Both the position numbers and the translations under genes were made by a program. A DNA stretch of 52,003 nucleotides from Nitrososphaerota archaeon (lineage in GTDB: Archaea > Thermoproteota > Nitrososphaeria_A > Caldarchaeales > JAVZCJ01), in NCBI GenBank assembly GCA_038817485.1, contig JAWAZL010000008.1, forward strand, positions 1 through 52,003. The letters run 5' to 3'. Shown here piece after piece: positions 15,587 through 24,573 of this stretch. The notes below the pieces were generated by a model. That model was not told where the DNA came from. It ran no database searches and saw nothing but the letters and a program-made list of their open reading frames with translations. Position 1 is the first letter of the stretch. Every line of letters starts with the position of its first letter.

Positions 15587-17545
15587 TCATTTCTTAATAT
15601 CGCCAATTCCATAGGGTATATATCTTTTAATTTTTTGAATAAGTATTTCTTTTTCTTTATCTGAAATTTTTAAACCTGATTTTAATAAAAGTATTGAAAG
15701 TATTTCTTTAGAAAGTTTCTCAACTGGAGTTTTACCAGGAATAATCGTTATATAAGAATTAGTTTTTTTAGAAATACTTCCTTCTGGACCATAAATTACT
15801 TCTAAAGAATCATCACTTTTTATTAAACCTATTGATAGTGCTAATTCTACTTGAATATAGTTTTTCTTACCACTTATGTAAAAAGCACCTTTAGGAAGAT
15901 ATTCTCCAGAAGGTGGAGATTTAGAAACTTGATTTGGAAAAACATAATAAACGCTTATAGAATGTATATTTTCTTTCCATGCTTTACTCCAAGAAGCTGA
16001 AAATTGAGCTGCTTCGATTATTTCTTCGTTGCTACATTCTTTTCCAGATTTAAGAATTGTTAAAGGTGCACCTTTAATTTCAGCATGAAAAACAAGATCA
16101 TTATTTTCCATATATTTTCTATATAAAAGATTATTTGTTCCAATATCTTTTCCACTAATAATTAATTTACCGCTACTAGTATAACTCCATCTAAATTTAT
16201 TAAGCCAATTTTCTTTAATAATAGGCTTTATTTCTATTTTTTCTTTAGGAATTAAAGGTTTAGAAATTAATTTTTCAATTTCTTTTTTTAATTCATTTAC
16301 TTTTTTCAATAATTCATTTTCTTCTTTTTCATATTCTTTTGCTTCTTCAAATAATTTATTCAATTGTTTTGAAATAGGCTCTTTAATACTTAATGAAATA
16401 TCGCCATATGGAGTTGAAAAAACTATTTCTTTAGTATCTTTTTTAATTCCAGATATTTTTATTTCTTCATTTGAAAATTTTTTAAAACATTTTTCAATAA
16501 TATTTTCTTCATTTTCATTTTTTAATAATAAGATTTCAGCCTCTTTTCTAGCATTTTCAATTTCATTAAGAATAATGAATAATTTTTTTGCCAAAAATCT
16601 ATTTTTTAAAGCTTTTTTTGAAAGTGTTTCCATTGCTTTTTCTTTATCTTTTATTTCTTTTTCAATAAGAGCTTTCTTTTCATTTATTTCTTTTTCAATA
16701 GCTTGTTTTTGTTTTATTTCCACTTCATATTCCCAAGCTTTTTTTATCACATCATTAAAAGTTTTAAAAGATTCTATAGAATATTCTCTATTTTGAAAAA
16801 TATTGAATTTTATAGGGATAGGGATTGCTTCTCCATTTTTAATTATTAATTGTGGATTTGGATTATTTAATTCATTTAAAATTTCATTTATTTTTTCAAT
16901 TATTTTTAATAATTCTTCATTTGAAATATTTAAAGCAATTTTATTTTTATCTATATTTGCTCTATAAAGAATTTCTTCAGAATATTTTCCACCAAAATAT
17001 TTTGCTAAAATAGAAACAATTTTATCTTTAGAAGATAATATTTTCTTCATTTCTTCTAAGCTTGGAGTATACGTAATAGATTGTTTTAATGGAGGAGGAG
17101 AATATTTTGAACCTATTAATATATCTCTATCTTTCATTTTTTTATAATAAAAAGCACATAGAATTTCTTCATTTTCATCTACAAGTATTAAATTCCCTCT
17201 TGGAAAAAGCTCTAAGTATAGAAAATACTTTTTACCTCTATTATTAATAGTAAATTTAATTATTCTTTCAGAATTAACTTGTTCTATCGAATCTATTATT
17301 CCATTATTAATAAATTTCCTAAGTCTTTTAGCTAAATCGCTCGGAGTAGTAGGTTTTTTAACTTCTTCTTTTATATAAAAAATACAATTTCCAGGTATTA
17401 AAAATAATTCGATTTTATATTCTTTAGAAGAGATCTTCAACAAGATTATATCATCTAAATGATAAACATTTTTTATATTAAAACCTCTAATAATTGATTT
17501 TATTTCCTTTAATAAAACAAGTATATCCAAGGAAGATAAATTCAA
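15587..17545 (-). CDS. rqcH: RqcH / NFACT-family ribosome quality control protein
   Basis: A 652-residue NFACT protein, the archaeal counterpart of NEMF/Rqc2/RqcH, which binds stalled large ribosomal subunits and recruits tRNA to add C-terminal tails. In order there are an NFACT-N domain (1-230, starting LSSLDILVLLKEI), a long charged coiled-coil region (about 270-440, rich in Glu/Lys), and the NFACT-R domain (about 450-570) with KFRWSYTSSGKLIISGKD, NNDLVFHAEIKGAPLTIL and YLPKGAFYISGKKNYI. The only good start is TTG at 17545; no ATG lies nearby, and the protein begins where homologues do. It is monocistronic and convergent with the small RHH gene. Confidence 0.93.
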   Translation of the reverse strand: MNLSSLDILVLLKEIKSIIRGFNIKNVYHLDDIILLKISSKEYKIELFLIPGNCIFYIKEEVKKPTTPSDLAKRLRKFINNGIIDSIEQVNSERIIKFTINNRGKKYFLYLELFPRGNLILVDENEEILCAFYYKKMKDRDILIGSKYSPPPLKQSITYTPSLEEMKKILSSKDKIVSILAKYFGGKYSEEILYRANIDKNKIALNISNEELLKIIEKINEILNELNNPNPQLIIKNGEAIPIPIKFNIFQNREYSIESFKTFNDVIKKAWEYEVEIKQKQAIEKEINEKKALIEKEIKDKEKAMETLSKKALKNRFLAKKLFIILNEIENARKEAEILLLKNENEENIIEKCFKKFSNEEIKISGIKKDTKEIVFSTPYGDISLSIKEPISKQLNKLFEEAKEYEKEENELLKKVNELKKEIEKLISKPLIPKEKIEIKPIIKENWLNKFRWSYTSSGKLIISGKDIGTNNLLYRKYMENNDLVFHAEIKGAPLTILKSGKECSNEEIIEAAQFSASWSKAWKENIHSISVYYVFPNQVSKSPPSGEYLPKGAFYISGKKNYIQVELALSIGLIKSDDSLEVIYGPEGSISKKTNSYITIIPGKTPVEKLSKEILSILLLKSGLKISDKEKEILIQKIKRYIPYGIGDIKK

Positions 17546-17754
17546 TATGTTTCACTATAGAACAGTAAATTTTTAGGTAAAATTAAACTTTTTATCCAAA
17601 TTTAATATCTATTTAGGTTTTCTTTTTATTAAGTTTTAAATATGAATTTAAGAGCCTAAAGCTAAGATTTTAAGAATTATTTTTAATTTACTTTTGAGTA
17701 ATTAAAAAGAAAAGATATATATTAATAAAATGTGATCTTTATTATAAAAGTAAA

Positions 17755-19575
17755 ATGAAAAAATTTGAATATCAATATACTTTATTAACTATCTTAACAT
17801 GCATTTTATTAATAGGAATAGCAACAGGTATTCAAAGAACTATTTTATTACCTTATGGAGAAATGCTTTTCGGTTTAATTCCTCAATTCGGATTCTTAAT
17901 AGGTTTAGTTCTTTCAGCTTTTGGATTTATGAAAGCTAGCATGGGTATTGTAGGGGGAATAATTAGTAATATTATTAGAAGAAAAATAATTTTATTTTTT
18001 GGTACTTTAATTTATAGTATAGGAATATTAATAATTCTTTTTTCAGAAAACTATCTTTTTTTAATTATAGGTTATTTAATGATTGGAAGTGGGGAAGGAT
18101 TATGCTATACAATTTCAATGTTACTTCTTTCTGATATTAAATATGGTGAATATGGTTTTTCTTTTGGATTAATGGAATTTTCAGCTTATTTAGGCTATTC
18201 TATTGGTGGAATAATTGCTGGTTTTATAGTTGCTAATATTGGATTAAGATCAACTTTTATTTTTGCTTTTTTTCCAATTCTTCTTACTATAATTCTATCC
18301 ATTATAGGAATAAAAGAAATTGAATTTTTAAATACAAAAAGAGGTAAATCCTTTGAATTAAAAGAATTATATGTTAAATATTTTAAAAGTCCTACAATTT
18401 TAACTACTCATTTTATTGGACATTTATCAAAAATTTTTGATAGTTTGGTATGGATATTCATTCCACTTTATTTAAAAAGCATAATTGGATTTTCGATAGA
18501 AAAAATAGGATTAATAACAGGAATTTTTGTATTATCTTGGAGTTTCTCAATGCCATTATTTGGAAAATTATCAGATAAAATAGGTCGTAGAATTCCAATT
18601 TTATTTGGATTAATATTAAGTGCTTTCTCTCTTTTAGTAATTAGTTATTCAAATTCTTTCTTAATAATCTTTCTATTTTCATTATTAGCTGGAATTGGAA
18701 TTGGAATTTATTATCCAATCATGCCTGCAATTTTAATAGATACCATTCCTCTAGAAACTAAGGGAAAAGTACTTGGATTTTATAGATCAATTAAAGATTT
18801 TGGATATTTCACTGGTCCAATAATCCTTGGTATAATCATATATGTATATGGAATAAATTCAGCTTTTTATACGATAGCTGCTTTAGCATTTGTATGTTCT
18901 ATTTTAAGTTACGTTACTATTAAAGAAACAAAACCTTATTGGAGCATTCTTATTTTATCAAAAATTCATATTAAACAAGTTTTAGATTTAGCTAATGAGG
19001 TGAAAGAAAGTTTTAAAAGTTTTACTGAGAATAATTCAATTGAAATGAAGAAACATATGTTAATAGCAAGATCTATTGAAAATGAAGCAGATAAAATAAG
19101 AAGAGAAATTCTTGAAAAGCTTTCAAAAAGTGTTTTAAAGCCAAGAGATAAAGAAGATCTTGCATTATTAGCTGAAGAAATCGATAGAGTTGCTGGATTT
19201 TGTAATGGAGCTTGTGGAAGACTTGAATGGATTTCTCCAGAAGATGTACCATTACCTATAAAACAGAAAATACTTGAAATGATATCAAATGTTACTAAAA
19301 TGATTGAGAAAATTAAATTAGGAATAGAGATTTTAGATAAAAATTTAATGGAAACATCAATCATTGCAGATGAAGTAGAATTATTAGAAAAGGAAGTTGA
19401 CATTCAATATTTTGACATTCTTAAAAAAATTTTTACCGAATTTTATGAAATAAATCCAACTATAATATTAATGATAAAAGATATTGTAGATAGAATAGAA
19501 GAAGCGGCTGATGGAACTGAGCAAATATCAGATAGACTTAAAATGTTAACAATAAAGCATATTGCTTATACATAG
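17755..19575 (+). CDS. MFS transporter fused to a C-terminal DUF47 (PhoU-like) domain
   Basis: A 606-residue two-module protein. Residues 1-400 form a 12-segment major facilitator with the signature GKLSDKIGRRIPILFG near residue 270 between the halves. Residues about 403-606 are a soluble helical bundle: NEVKESFKSFTENNS, ARSIENEADKIRREILEKL, DLALLAEEIDRVAGFCNG and MIKDIVDRIEEAADGTEQI. This matches the DUF47/PhoU-like family, usually a separate protein next to PiT phosphate carriers, with the Glu/Asp-rich metal-binding ExxxD-type motifs. The fusion suggests an MFS carrier for phosphate or another anion with a built-in regulator (inference). The gene is monocistronic. No frameshift is needed to join the two parts. 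Confidence 0.85.
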   Translation: MKKFEYQYTLLTILTCILLIGIATGIQRTILLPYGEMLFGLIPQFGFLIGLVLSAFGFMKASMGIVGGIISNIIRRKIILFFGTLIYSIGILIILFSENYLFLIIGYLMIGSGEGLCYTISMLLLSDIKYGEYGFSFGLMEFSAYLGYSIGGIIAGFIVANIGLRSTFIFAFFPILLTIILSIIGIKEIEFLNTKRGKSFELKELYVKYFKSPTILTTHFIGHLSKIFDSLVWIFIPLYLKSIIGFSIEKIGLITGIFVLSWSFSMPLFGKLSDKIGRRIPILFGLILSAFSLLVISYSNSFLIIFLFSLLAGIGIGIYYPIMPAILIDTIPLETKGKVLGFYRSIKDFGYFTGPIILGIIIYVYGINSAFYTIAALAFVCSILSYVTIKETKPYWSILILSKIHIKQVLDLANEVKESFKSFTENNSIEMKKHMLIARSIENEADKIRREILEKLSKSVLKPRDKEDLALLAEEIDRVAGFCNGACGRLEWISPEDVPLPIKQKILEMISNVTKMIEKIKLGIEILDKNLMETSIIADEVELLEKEVDIQYFDILKKIFTEFYEINPTIILMIKDIVDRIEEAADGTEQISDRLKMLTIKHIAYT

Positions 19576-19700
19576 AAAAATTGTTATTTTATTCTTTCAA
19601 ATTCTCATAAAAATAGTAATAACATAATTATTCTCTATTTTTAAAATAAATATAATATTTCATAAATAAATAATATTTTAAAAGTTGCAGGAGTAAAAAA

Positions 19701-19734
19701 ACTTAAATACTCGCGTACTCTTTTTCAATACGAG
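19701..19734 (+). promoter_or_regulatory. promoter and imperfect inverted repeat of the sugar ABC operon
   Basis: A TATA-like ACTTAAATA (19701-19709) is followed by CTCGCGTA (19710-19717) and TACGAG (19729-19734), an imperfect inverted repeat with two extra bases in the left arm. The repeat covers the expected transcription start, about 25 nt after the TATA box, and ends just before GAGGG and the ATG at 19742. This placement suits a repressor such as a TrmB-type sugar regulator, but the regulator is not identified. Confidence 0.4.
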
Positions 19735-19741
19735 AGGGAAA

Positions 19742-21208
19742 ATGGTTAAAGAAGAGAAGAAGATTAATAGACGTGATTATTTGAAATATACAAGTGCTGG
19801 TATTGGTGGACTTATAATTGGGGGAGCTTTAGGTTATCTTTTAAAACCAACAGAGGTAGTAAAGGAAACAACAACTATTGTTGCTCCGGGAACTACAGTC
19901 ACTATCCCTGGCGCTACTGTTACTATCCCTGGAGTTACTGTTACAAAGACAGCCCCTGCTGAGACAGTAATAAGAACTATTACTGAAAGAGTAACTCAAA
20001 CTCCTGAATATAAAGGAAAATTAACAATACTTGGTAGAGATGGTTATCATCAAGAAGTTGCTATGAGTATAATAAAAGCTTATCAAGCTGAGAATCCAGG
20101 GGTACAAGTTGAATATATTCCTTTAGGATATTCTCCATTATATGATAAAATTGTCATATCTATGAAAGAAAAATCTGAAGCTTATGATGTTATAATGTTA
20201 GACGACCCTTGGGCTCCTGAATTTATGAGTTCAGGATGGTTAGAAAATATAGAAGATTTAGCTAAGACTTATGGTCTTAATTTAGATCTAGATGATTTTA
20301 TTAAACCAGCTCTTGATGTTTGTAGGTATCCATATCCTACAGGTACTCTTTATGCAGTTCCTTGGTTAGGTAATGTTCAAATGTTTGCTTATAGAAAAGA
20401 TATACTTGAACAGATTGGAGCTGCAGCACCAACAACTTGGACTGAAGTAAAGAATATTGCAAAGAAAATAAAAGAAAAAGTTTCAGGTATATATCCAATA
20501 GCTTTTAGAGGTACAAAAGGAAATCCAATAGTAACTAGTTTCTTACCTATACTTTATGCATTTGGAGGTAAAGTTATAAGTGATGATTTGAAATCTTCAG
20601 CTATAAATACAACAGAATCTATTAATGCTCTTAAATATTTTATAAGTCTTAAAACAGAAGGGCTTACTCCACCAGGAGTAGAAACTTGGGGCACACCAAA
20701 TGTTAGGGATGGTTTACTTAATGGAGAAGTTGCTATGGCAGTAGAAGTATGGCCTGGTTGGATAATGTATATGGATGATCCAGCAAAGAGTAAAGTTCCA
20801 GGTAAAATCGAAGTTATGTCTCATCCTAGAGAAGTAAAACCTGGAGCTCCAATGCTTGGTGTATGGTTATATGGCATATCTAAATTCTCAAAGAATAAAG
20901 AACTTGCAGTTCACTTTTTACAATACTCAACAAAGTTTTTAATTCAAAAATTTGCTACTTTAGAAAAGGTATTTCCACCAGTAAGAAAAAGTGTTTTCGA
21001 AGATGAAAGTGTAAAAGCACGCTATAGATGGTATCCTGCACAATATGAAGCATTAAAAAACTCAGTTCCAAGACCGAGAATAACAAAATGGGCTAAAGTA
21101 GAAGATGCATTAGGCACTATACTCCAACTTGCACTTGTAGGTCAAATGTCTCCAGAAGAAGCGATATCAACAGCTCATAAACAAATTAATGAAATCCTAG
21201 CATCTTAG
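19742..21208 (+). CDS. Tat-exported ABC sugar-binding protein
   Basis: A 488-residue family 1 extracellular solute-binding protein. The N-terminus has a twin-arginine signal (NRRDYLKYTSAGIGGL) and a hydrophobic segment that probably anchors it to the membrane. A Thr/Pro-rich stalk (about 40-90) follows, with the repeated phrases TVTIPGATVTIPGVTVT. The binding domain begins near residue 95 (GKLTILGRDGYHQEVA) and includes FRGTKGNPIVTSF and MLGVWLYGISKFSKN. It delivers a sugar or other polyol to the two permeases that follow. Ligand unknown. No ATPase gene is adjacent, so a shared MalK/MsmX-type ATPase must be encoded elsewhere. Confidence 0.9.
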   Translation: MVKEEKKINRRDYLKYTSAGIGGLIIGGALGYLLKPTEVVKETTTIVAPGTTVTIPGATVTIPGVTVTKTAPAETVIRTITERVTQTPEYKGKLTILGRDGYHQEVAMSIIKAYQAENPGVQVEYIPLGYSPLYDKIVISMKEKSEAYDVIMLDDPWAPEFMSSGWLENIEDLAKTYGLNLDLDDFIKPALDVCRYPYPTGTLYAVPWLGNVQMFAYRKDILEQIGAAAPTTWTEVKNIAKKIKEKVSGIYPIAFRGTKGNPIVTSFLPILYAFGGKVISDDLKSSAINTTESINALKYFISLKTEGLTPPGVETWGTPNVRDGLLNGEVAMAVEVWPGWIMYMDDPAKSKVPGKIEVMSHPREVKPGAPMLGVWLYGISKFSKNKELAVHFLQYSTKFLIQKFATLEKVFPPVRKSVFEDESVKARYRWYPAQYEALKNSVPRPRITKWAKVEDALGTILQLALVGQMSPEEAISTAHKQINEILAS

Positions 21209-22065
21209 TGAAAAAATTGGAAAAAACTCCTTATCTTTTTTTATCTTTAGCTATAATTTTATTTATTTTTTTAACTCTTTATCCCATAATTGATGTTATA
21301 TATCTTTCATTCCATAAATACGATTTCATAACTGGAGAAAAAGAATTTATAAGTTTAAAAGGATACATAAGTTGCATTGAAGACCCTATTTTTAGGACTT
21401 CAATAATTAACACTTTATATTTTTCTTTAACAGCAACATTTTCTCAAACCTTGCTTGGTTTAGGTATCGCAATTCTAGTTAATAGATTAAAACGAATTAG
21501 GAAATTTTTAATTCCAATCGTAATAGCACCTAATTTACTTCCAGTAGTAGTTGTAGTATCAGCATGGAAACTTTTAATGGACTATGACCATGGACTTTTA
21601 AACTATATTTTAAAATCTTTAGGATTTGAGAAAATTGGTTGGCTTTTTGATCCAAAAATTGTATGGCCATCAATAATACTTATTGATACTTGGCAATGGA
21701 CACCTATTTGTTTTTTAATATTATTAGCAGGTTTACAGTCTATACCGAAAGATCTTTATGAGGTTGCAATGATAGATGGAGCATCTTCAATCTCATTATT
21801 TTTCAATATTACATTGCCTTTACTTAAACCTCAATTATTCTTAACACTCCTCCTTCGAAGTATAGATACTTTTAGAATATTTGAGAAAGTATATTTATTA
21901 ACAGGAGGTGGACCTGGTATAGCAACGGAAACTATTTCAACTTATATATTTAAGAATGGATTAATTTTCTTTGAACTTGGTAAAGCTTCTGCAGCTTCTG
22001 TATTAATGACTTTAATAATAATAGTAGTTGGGATATTTTACATAATGAATATAATGAAAAGGTGA
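21208..22065 (+). CDS. ABC sugar transporter permease (MalF-like)
   Basis: A 285-residue permease of the MalFG type with six hydrophobic segments. The EAA loop contacting the ATPase reads EVAMIDGASSISLFFNITLP (about residues 187-206). The GTG start overlaps the TAG stop of the binding-protein gene by one base, indicating translational coupling. There is no extra periplasmic domain of the E. coli MalF kind. It pairs with the next permease to form the membrane channel. Confidence 0.92.
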   Translation: MKKLEKTPYLFLSLAIILFIFLTLYPIIDVIYLSFHKYDFITGEKEFISLKGYISCIEDPIFRTSIINTLYFSLTATFSQTLLGLGIAILVNRLKRIRKFLIPIVIAPNLLPVVVVVSAWKLLMDYDHGLLNYILKSLGFEKIGWLFDPKIVWPSIILIDTWQWTPICFLILLAGLQSIPKDLYEVAMIDGASSISLFFNITLPLLKPQLFLTLLLRSIDTFRIFEKVYLLTGGGPGIATETISTYIFKNGLIFFELGKASAASVLMTLIIIVVGIFYIMNIMKR

Positions 22066-22071
22066 TGTAAA

Positions 22072-22914
22072 ATGTCCCCTAAGAAGTTTATTTCTAATCT
22101 TTTTTTAAGTTTATCCACTATACTTTTATTGGTATATACATTGCTACCAATATATTGGTTATTTATTACTTCTTTTAAGATACCAATTGAATATTGGACT
22201 AAAACTCCAACTTTATTTCCTTCTAAATTTACTCTTGAACATTATTATGAAATATTCAAGAAAGGTTTCTTACTTAATATATCCAATACAGTTTTTGTTT
22301 GTGTTAGCGCTTCATTAATTGCTATAATAGTTGGATTACCAGCTTCTTATTCTCTTTCTCGATTAAAAATTGCTAACATACTTAAGAATGGGATGTTAAC
22401 TTGGATATTAATATCTAGAATAATACCACCAGTAGTAATAGTCCTTCCTTTATATACAACTTTTAAAATTTTTGGTTTAACTAACAATCTTTTAGGTTTA
22501 TCTATAGCTTATGAAATCTATGTATTACCATTTACTATATGGGCTTTAATAGGGTTTTTTAAAAATATTCCTAAAGAAGTAGAAGAAGCAGCTCTTGTAG
22601 ATGGTGCAAGTAGAATAACAATCCTAATAAGAATTTTTACTCCAATAATATTACCTGGAATTGTTGCAATATTAATAATGGGCATATTGACTATTTGGAA
22701 TGAATTTCTTTTTGCATACGTTTTTTTAAGCGAATCTAGTAAGCTTACTTTACCCGTAGTAATTGCTGGATTAGTAACAAGCGAATATGGTGAAATGTGG
22801 GGTCAACTTGCAGCTGCAGGATTAATTTCATCTATTCCAATGCTATTGTTTACTGGATATTTACAAAAGTATTTAGTTCTTGGATTTGCAACTAGAGAAA
22901 TTGGAAAAATATAG
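22072..22914 (+). CDS. ABC sugar transporter permease (MalG-like)
   Basis: A 280-residue second permease with six hydrophobic segments. The EAA loop is EEAALVDGASRITILIRIF. The N-terminal LPIYWLFITSFK and the later NEFLFAYVFL are typical of MalG-type partners. GGTGAT at 22061-22066 lies 5 nt before the ATG, one of the clearest ribosome-binding sites in the window. It is last in the binding protein-permease-permease operon. Confidence 0.92.
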   Translation: MSPKKFISNLFLSLSTILLLVYTLLPIYWLFITSFKIPIEYWTKTPTLFPSKFTLEHYYEIFKKGFLLNISNTVFVCVSASLIAIIVGLPASYSLSRLKIANILKNGMLTWILISRIIPPVVIVLPLYTTFKIFGLTNNLLGLSIAYEIYVLPFTIWALIGFFKNIPKEVEEAALVDGASRITILIRIFTPIILPGIVAILIMGILTIWNEFLFAYVFLSESSKLTLPVVIAGLVTSEYGEMWGQLAAAGLISSIPMLLFTGYLQKYLVLGFATREIGKI

Positions 22915-23268
22915 TTCTATTATAAAAAAAACTATTGCCATATTTCAAAAATAAGCTATTTATACTCATAAGATCTTAGAAAAGTTAAAATTAGCTAATT
23001 GTTTTTGAAAAATAATTATTTTATAGAATTTTAAAAAATTGTGTAGTATTTAAAAAATTTTAAAGAGAAAAATGAATAGTGTCCGGATAAGAGCCATATC
23101 AGAATTTAATAGGTCTCTCTCTTTCTATAACTTTTCAGTCTATGTTTAAGTATATTTAAAATCTTACTTCAACATATCGAAAAATAAAATGAAAAGCTTA
23201 AATAGTTTTAAAGTGACTTTACGATAAATTATTGTAAATAAACGTGCTACTTCAAAAGTGTATGAAAA
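22915..23268. other. 354-base spacer without a supported gene
   Basis: Mostly A/T spacer. Around 23078-23120 there is a short stretch of higher GC (GTGTCCGGATAAGAGCC and GGTCTCTCTCTTTC) that does not look like its surroundings. I could not assign it to a gene, tRNA or complete insertion element; it could be a remnant of a mobile element end. The right end serves the small membrane-protein gene at 23269. Confidence 0.4.
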
Positions 23269-23544
23269 ATGAAAATAAGCGAAAAAATTTATTGGAGTAA
23301 AGTATTTTTTGCTATAATAGTTGGATTTATTTGTTATTTATTAAAATTAAATGAGCCAACTCCATGGATAGGCACACTCTTTACAATAACTGTTTATATT
23401 CTTTTTTCAAGAATGTTAAAAAATATATTAAAAATAGATTTGAATAAATTTGATTATAAAAAGCTTTATACAATAGGTATAGGGAGCTTCTTTATTATAT
23501 GGCTTGTTGTATGGATATTATTAAACAGTTTATTTTATACTTGA
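23269..23544 (+). CDS. small three-segment membrane protein (EMC6-like?)
   Basis: A 91-residue protein with hydrophobic segments near residues 10-25, 32-50 and 68-88. The last one contains IGIGSFFIIWLVVWILLNSL, a G-x-G...W...W pattern that resembles the small archaeal EMC6-like/DUF5379 proteins; I could not confirm this by alignment. Those relatives are thought to take part in membrane-protein insertion. The short A-rich leader has no clear GTGAT motif. It is monocistronic. Confidence 0.6.
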   Translation: MKISEKIYWSKVFFAIIVGFICYLLKLNEPTPWIGTLFTITVYILFSRMLKNILKIDLNKFDYKKLYTIGIGSFFIIWLVVWILLNSLFYT

Positions 23545-23591
23545 AGATTAATTTTAGTTATTTTAAAAATACTTAAATTATTTTAATATTT

Positions 23592-23933
23592 TTATAAAGA
23601 TAAACCCAATAAAAATATTGCTATAGCTAAAAGTATCATTGATATTTCAAATATAATAAACAATGAAACATTTCTAATATAAAGGATAAAACAAAAACTT
23701 ATAATTGTTAAAATAGATACTATAATAAATTTTACTCTATGAATTTTTTTCTTTTCTTTAATTAATTTATTTAAATCTAAAACTATGTTTCCTATTCCAG
23801 AGAAAAATATAATTAATGATATAAGTTCTTCAATCGTAATTATTTTAAATCCATGAAGAGTTATAAGGAAAATAAGTATTCCTAATCCGATTATAGCTAT
23901 TATTAGTCTTGTTATTTCTTTATCTCTGGACAT
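23592..23933 (-). CDS. small four-segment membrane protein, unknown
   Basis: A 113-residue protein with four hydrophobic segments (about residues 8-26, 34-51, 66-86 and 90-111) joined by short charged loops such as KLIKEKKKIHRVK. No family recognised. It converges with the preceding membrane protein, with a 47-nt gap. Composition and start (ATG at 23933) look genuine, but nothing supports a function. Confidence 0.55.
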   Translation of the reverse strand: MSRDKEITRLIIAIIGLGILIFLITLHGFKIITIEELISLIIFFSGIGNIVLDLNKLIKEKKKIHRVKFIIVSILTIISFCFILYIRNVSLFIIFEISMILLAIAIFLLGLSL

Positions 23934-24071
23934 ATTATCCTTTTGATATAAAAACTCTAACTTTTTAAGTTTTAAATCTTAAAATCAATATAAAAATGAA
24001 AAAAGATTTAAGGAAATAAAAAATGAAAAATAATTAAAAAATTTAATAAAAAATTGCTATTGGTGATATTT

Positions 24072-24452
24072 ATGGTTATAAAAAAGAATATGATTAAAGA
24101 TTTTTATGAAAAATTATTTAATGGAAAAATAAGCGAAGCAGAAAGCATTTTATTAAATATAGAAAAATCTATTAAAACAGAAGATAATTTTGAAAAAGAA
24201 TACTTAAATGCTTTACGTGGAATATTTTATGTTTATTCTAATTGGGATGAAGATTCTTTTTTAGTAAGATTTTTAAAAAATGAAAAAAGGAAAAGATTAG
24301 AAATTATAAAAATAATTAAGGAAATATATAAAAATCCTATAAATAATGAAAAAGATGGTTTTTATGAAGCATGGATAGATTTACTTAATATGCTTCCGCA
24401 ATTACCAACTCCTCATAGAATTACTGAACAATTAGAAGGAGGAAAAACTTAA
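24072..24452 (+). CDS. conserved-looking helical protein, unknown
   Basis: About 126 residues, soluble and mostly helical by composition (FYEKLFNGKISEAESILLNI; FLKNEKRKRLEIIKIIKEIY), ending in a Pro-rich LPQLPTPHRITEQLEGGKT. GGTGAT at 24062-24067 lies 4 nt before ATG 24072, so this start is preferred over the in-frame TTG at 24054. The helical hairpins are reminiscent of TPR-like folds, but I do not recognise a family. It lies about 120 nt upstream of apgM on the same strand. Confidence 0.65.
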   Translation: MVIKKNMIKDFYEKLFNGKISEAESILLNIEKSIKTEDNFEKEYLNALRGIFYVYSNWDEDSFLVRFLKNEKRKRLEIIKIIKEIYKNPINNEKDGFYEAWIDLLNMLPQLPTPHRITEQLEGGKT

Positions 24453-24573
24453 TAAAATTATAAGATATATAGCTTTAAGATTTATGTAATTTTTAAAAAT
24501 ATTGCTAATGAAAATAGAAAAGTATTAATTAAGAACTTCATATTTAATATGAAGCTAATTTTAGGCGATAAGA

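Noticed and set aside
22915-23268. possible insertion-sequence end
   Set aside because: No terminal inverted repeat pair, target duplication or transposase frame could be found, so no mobile element is called.
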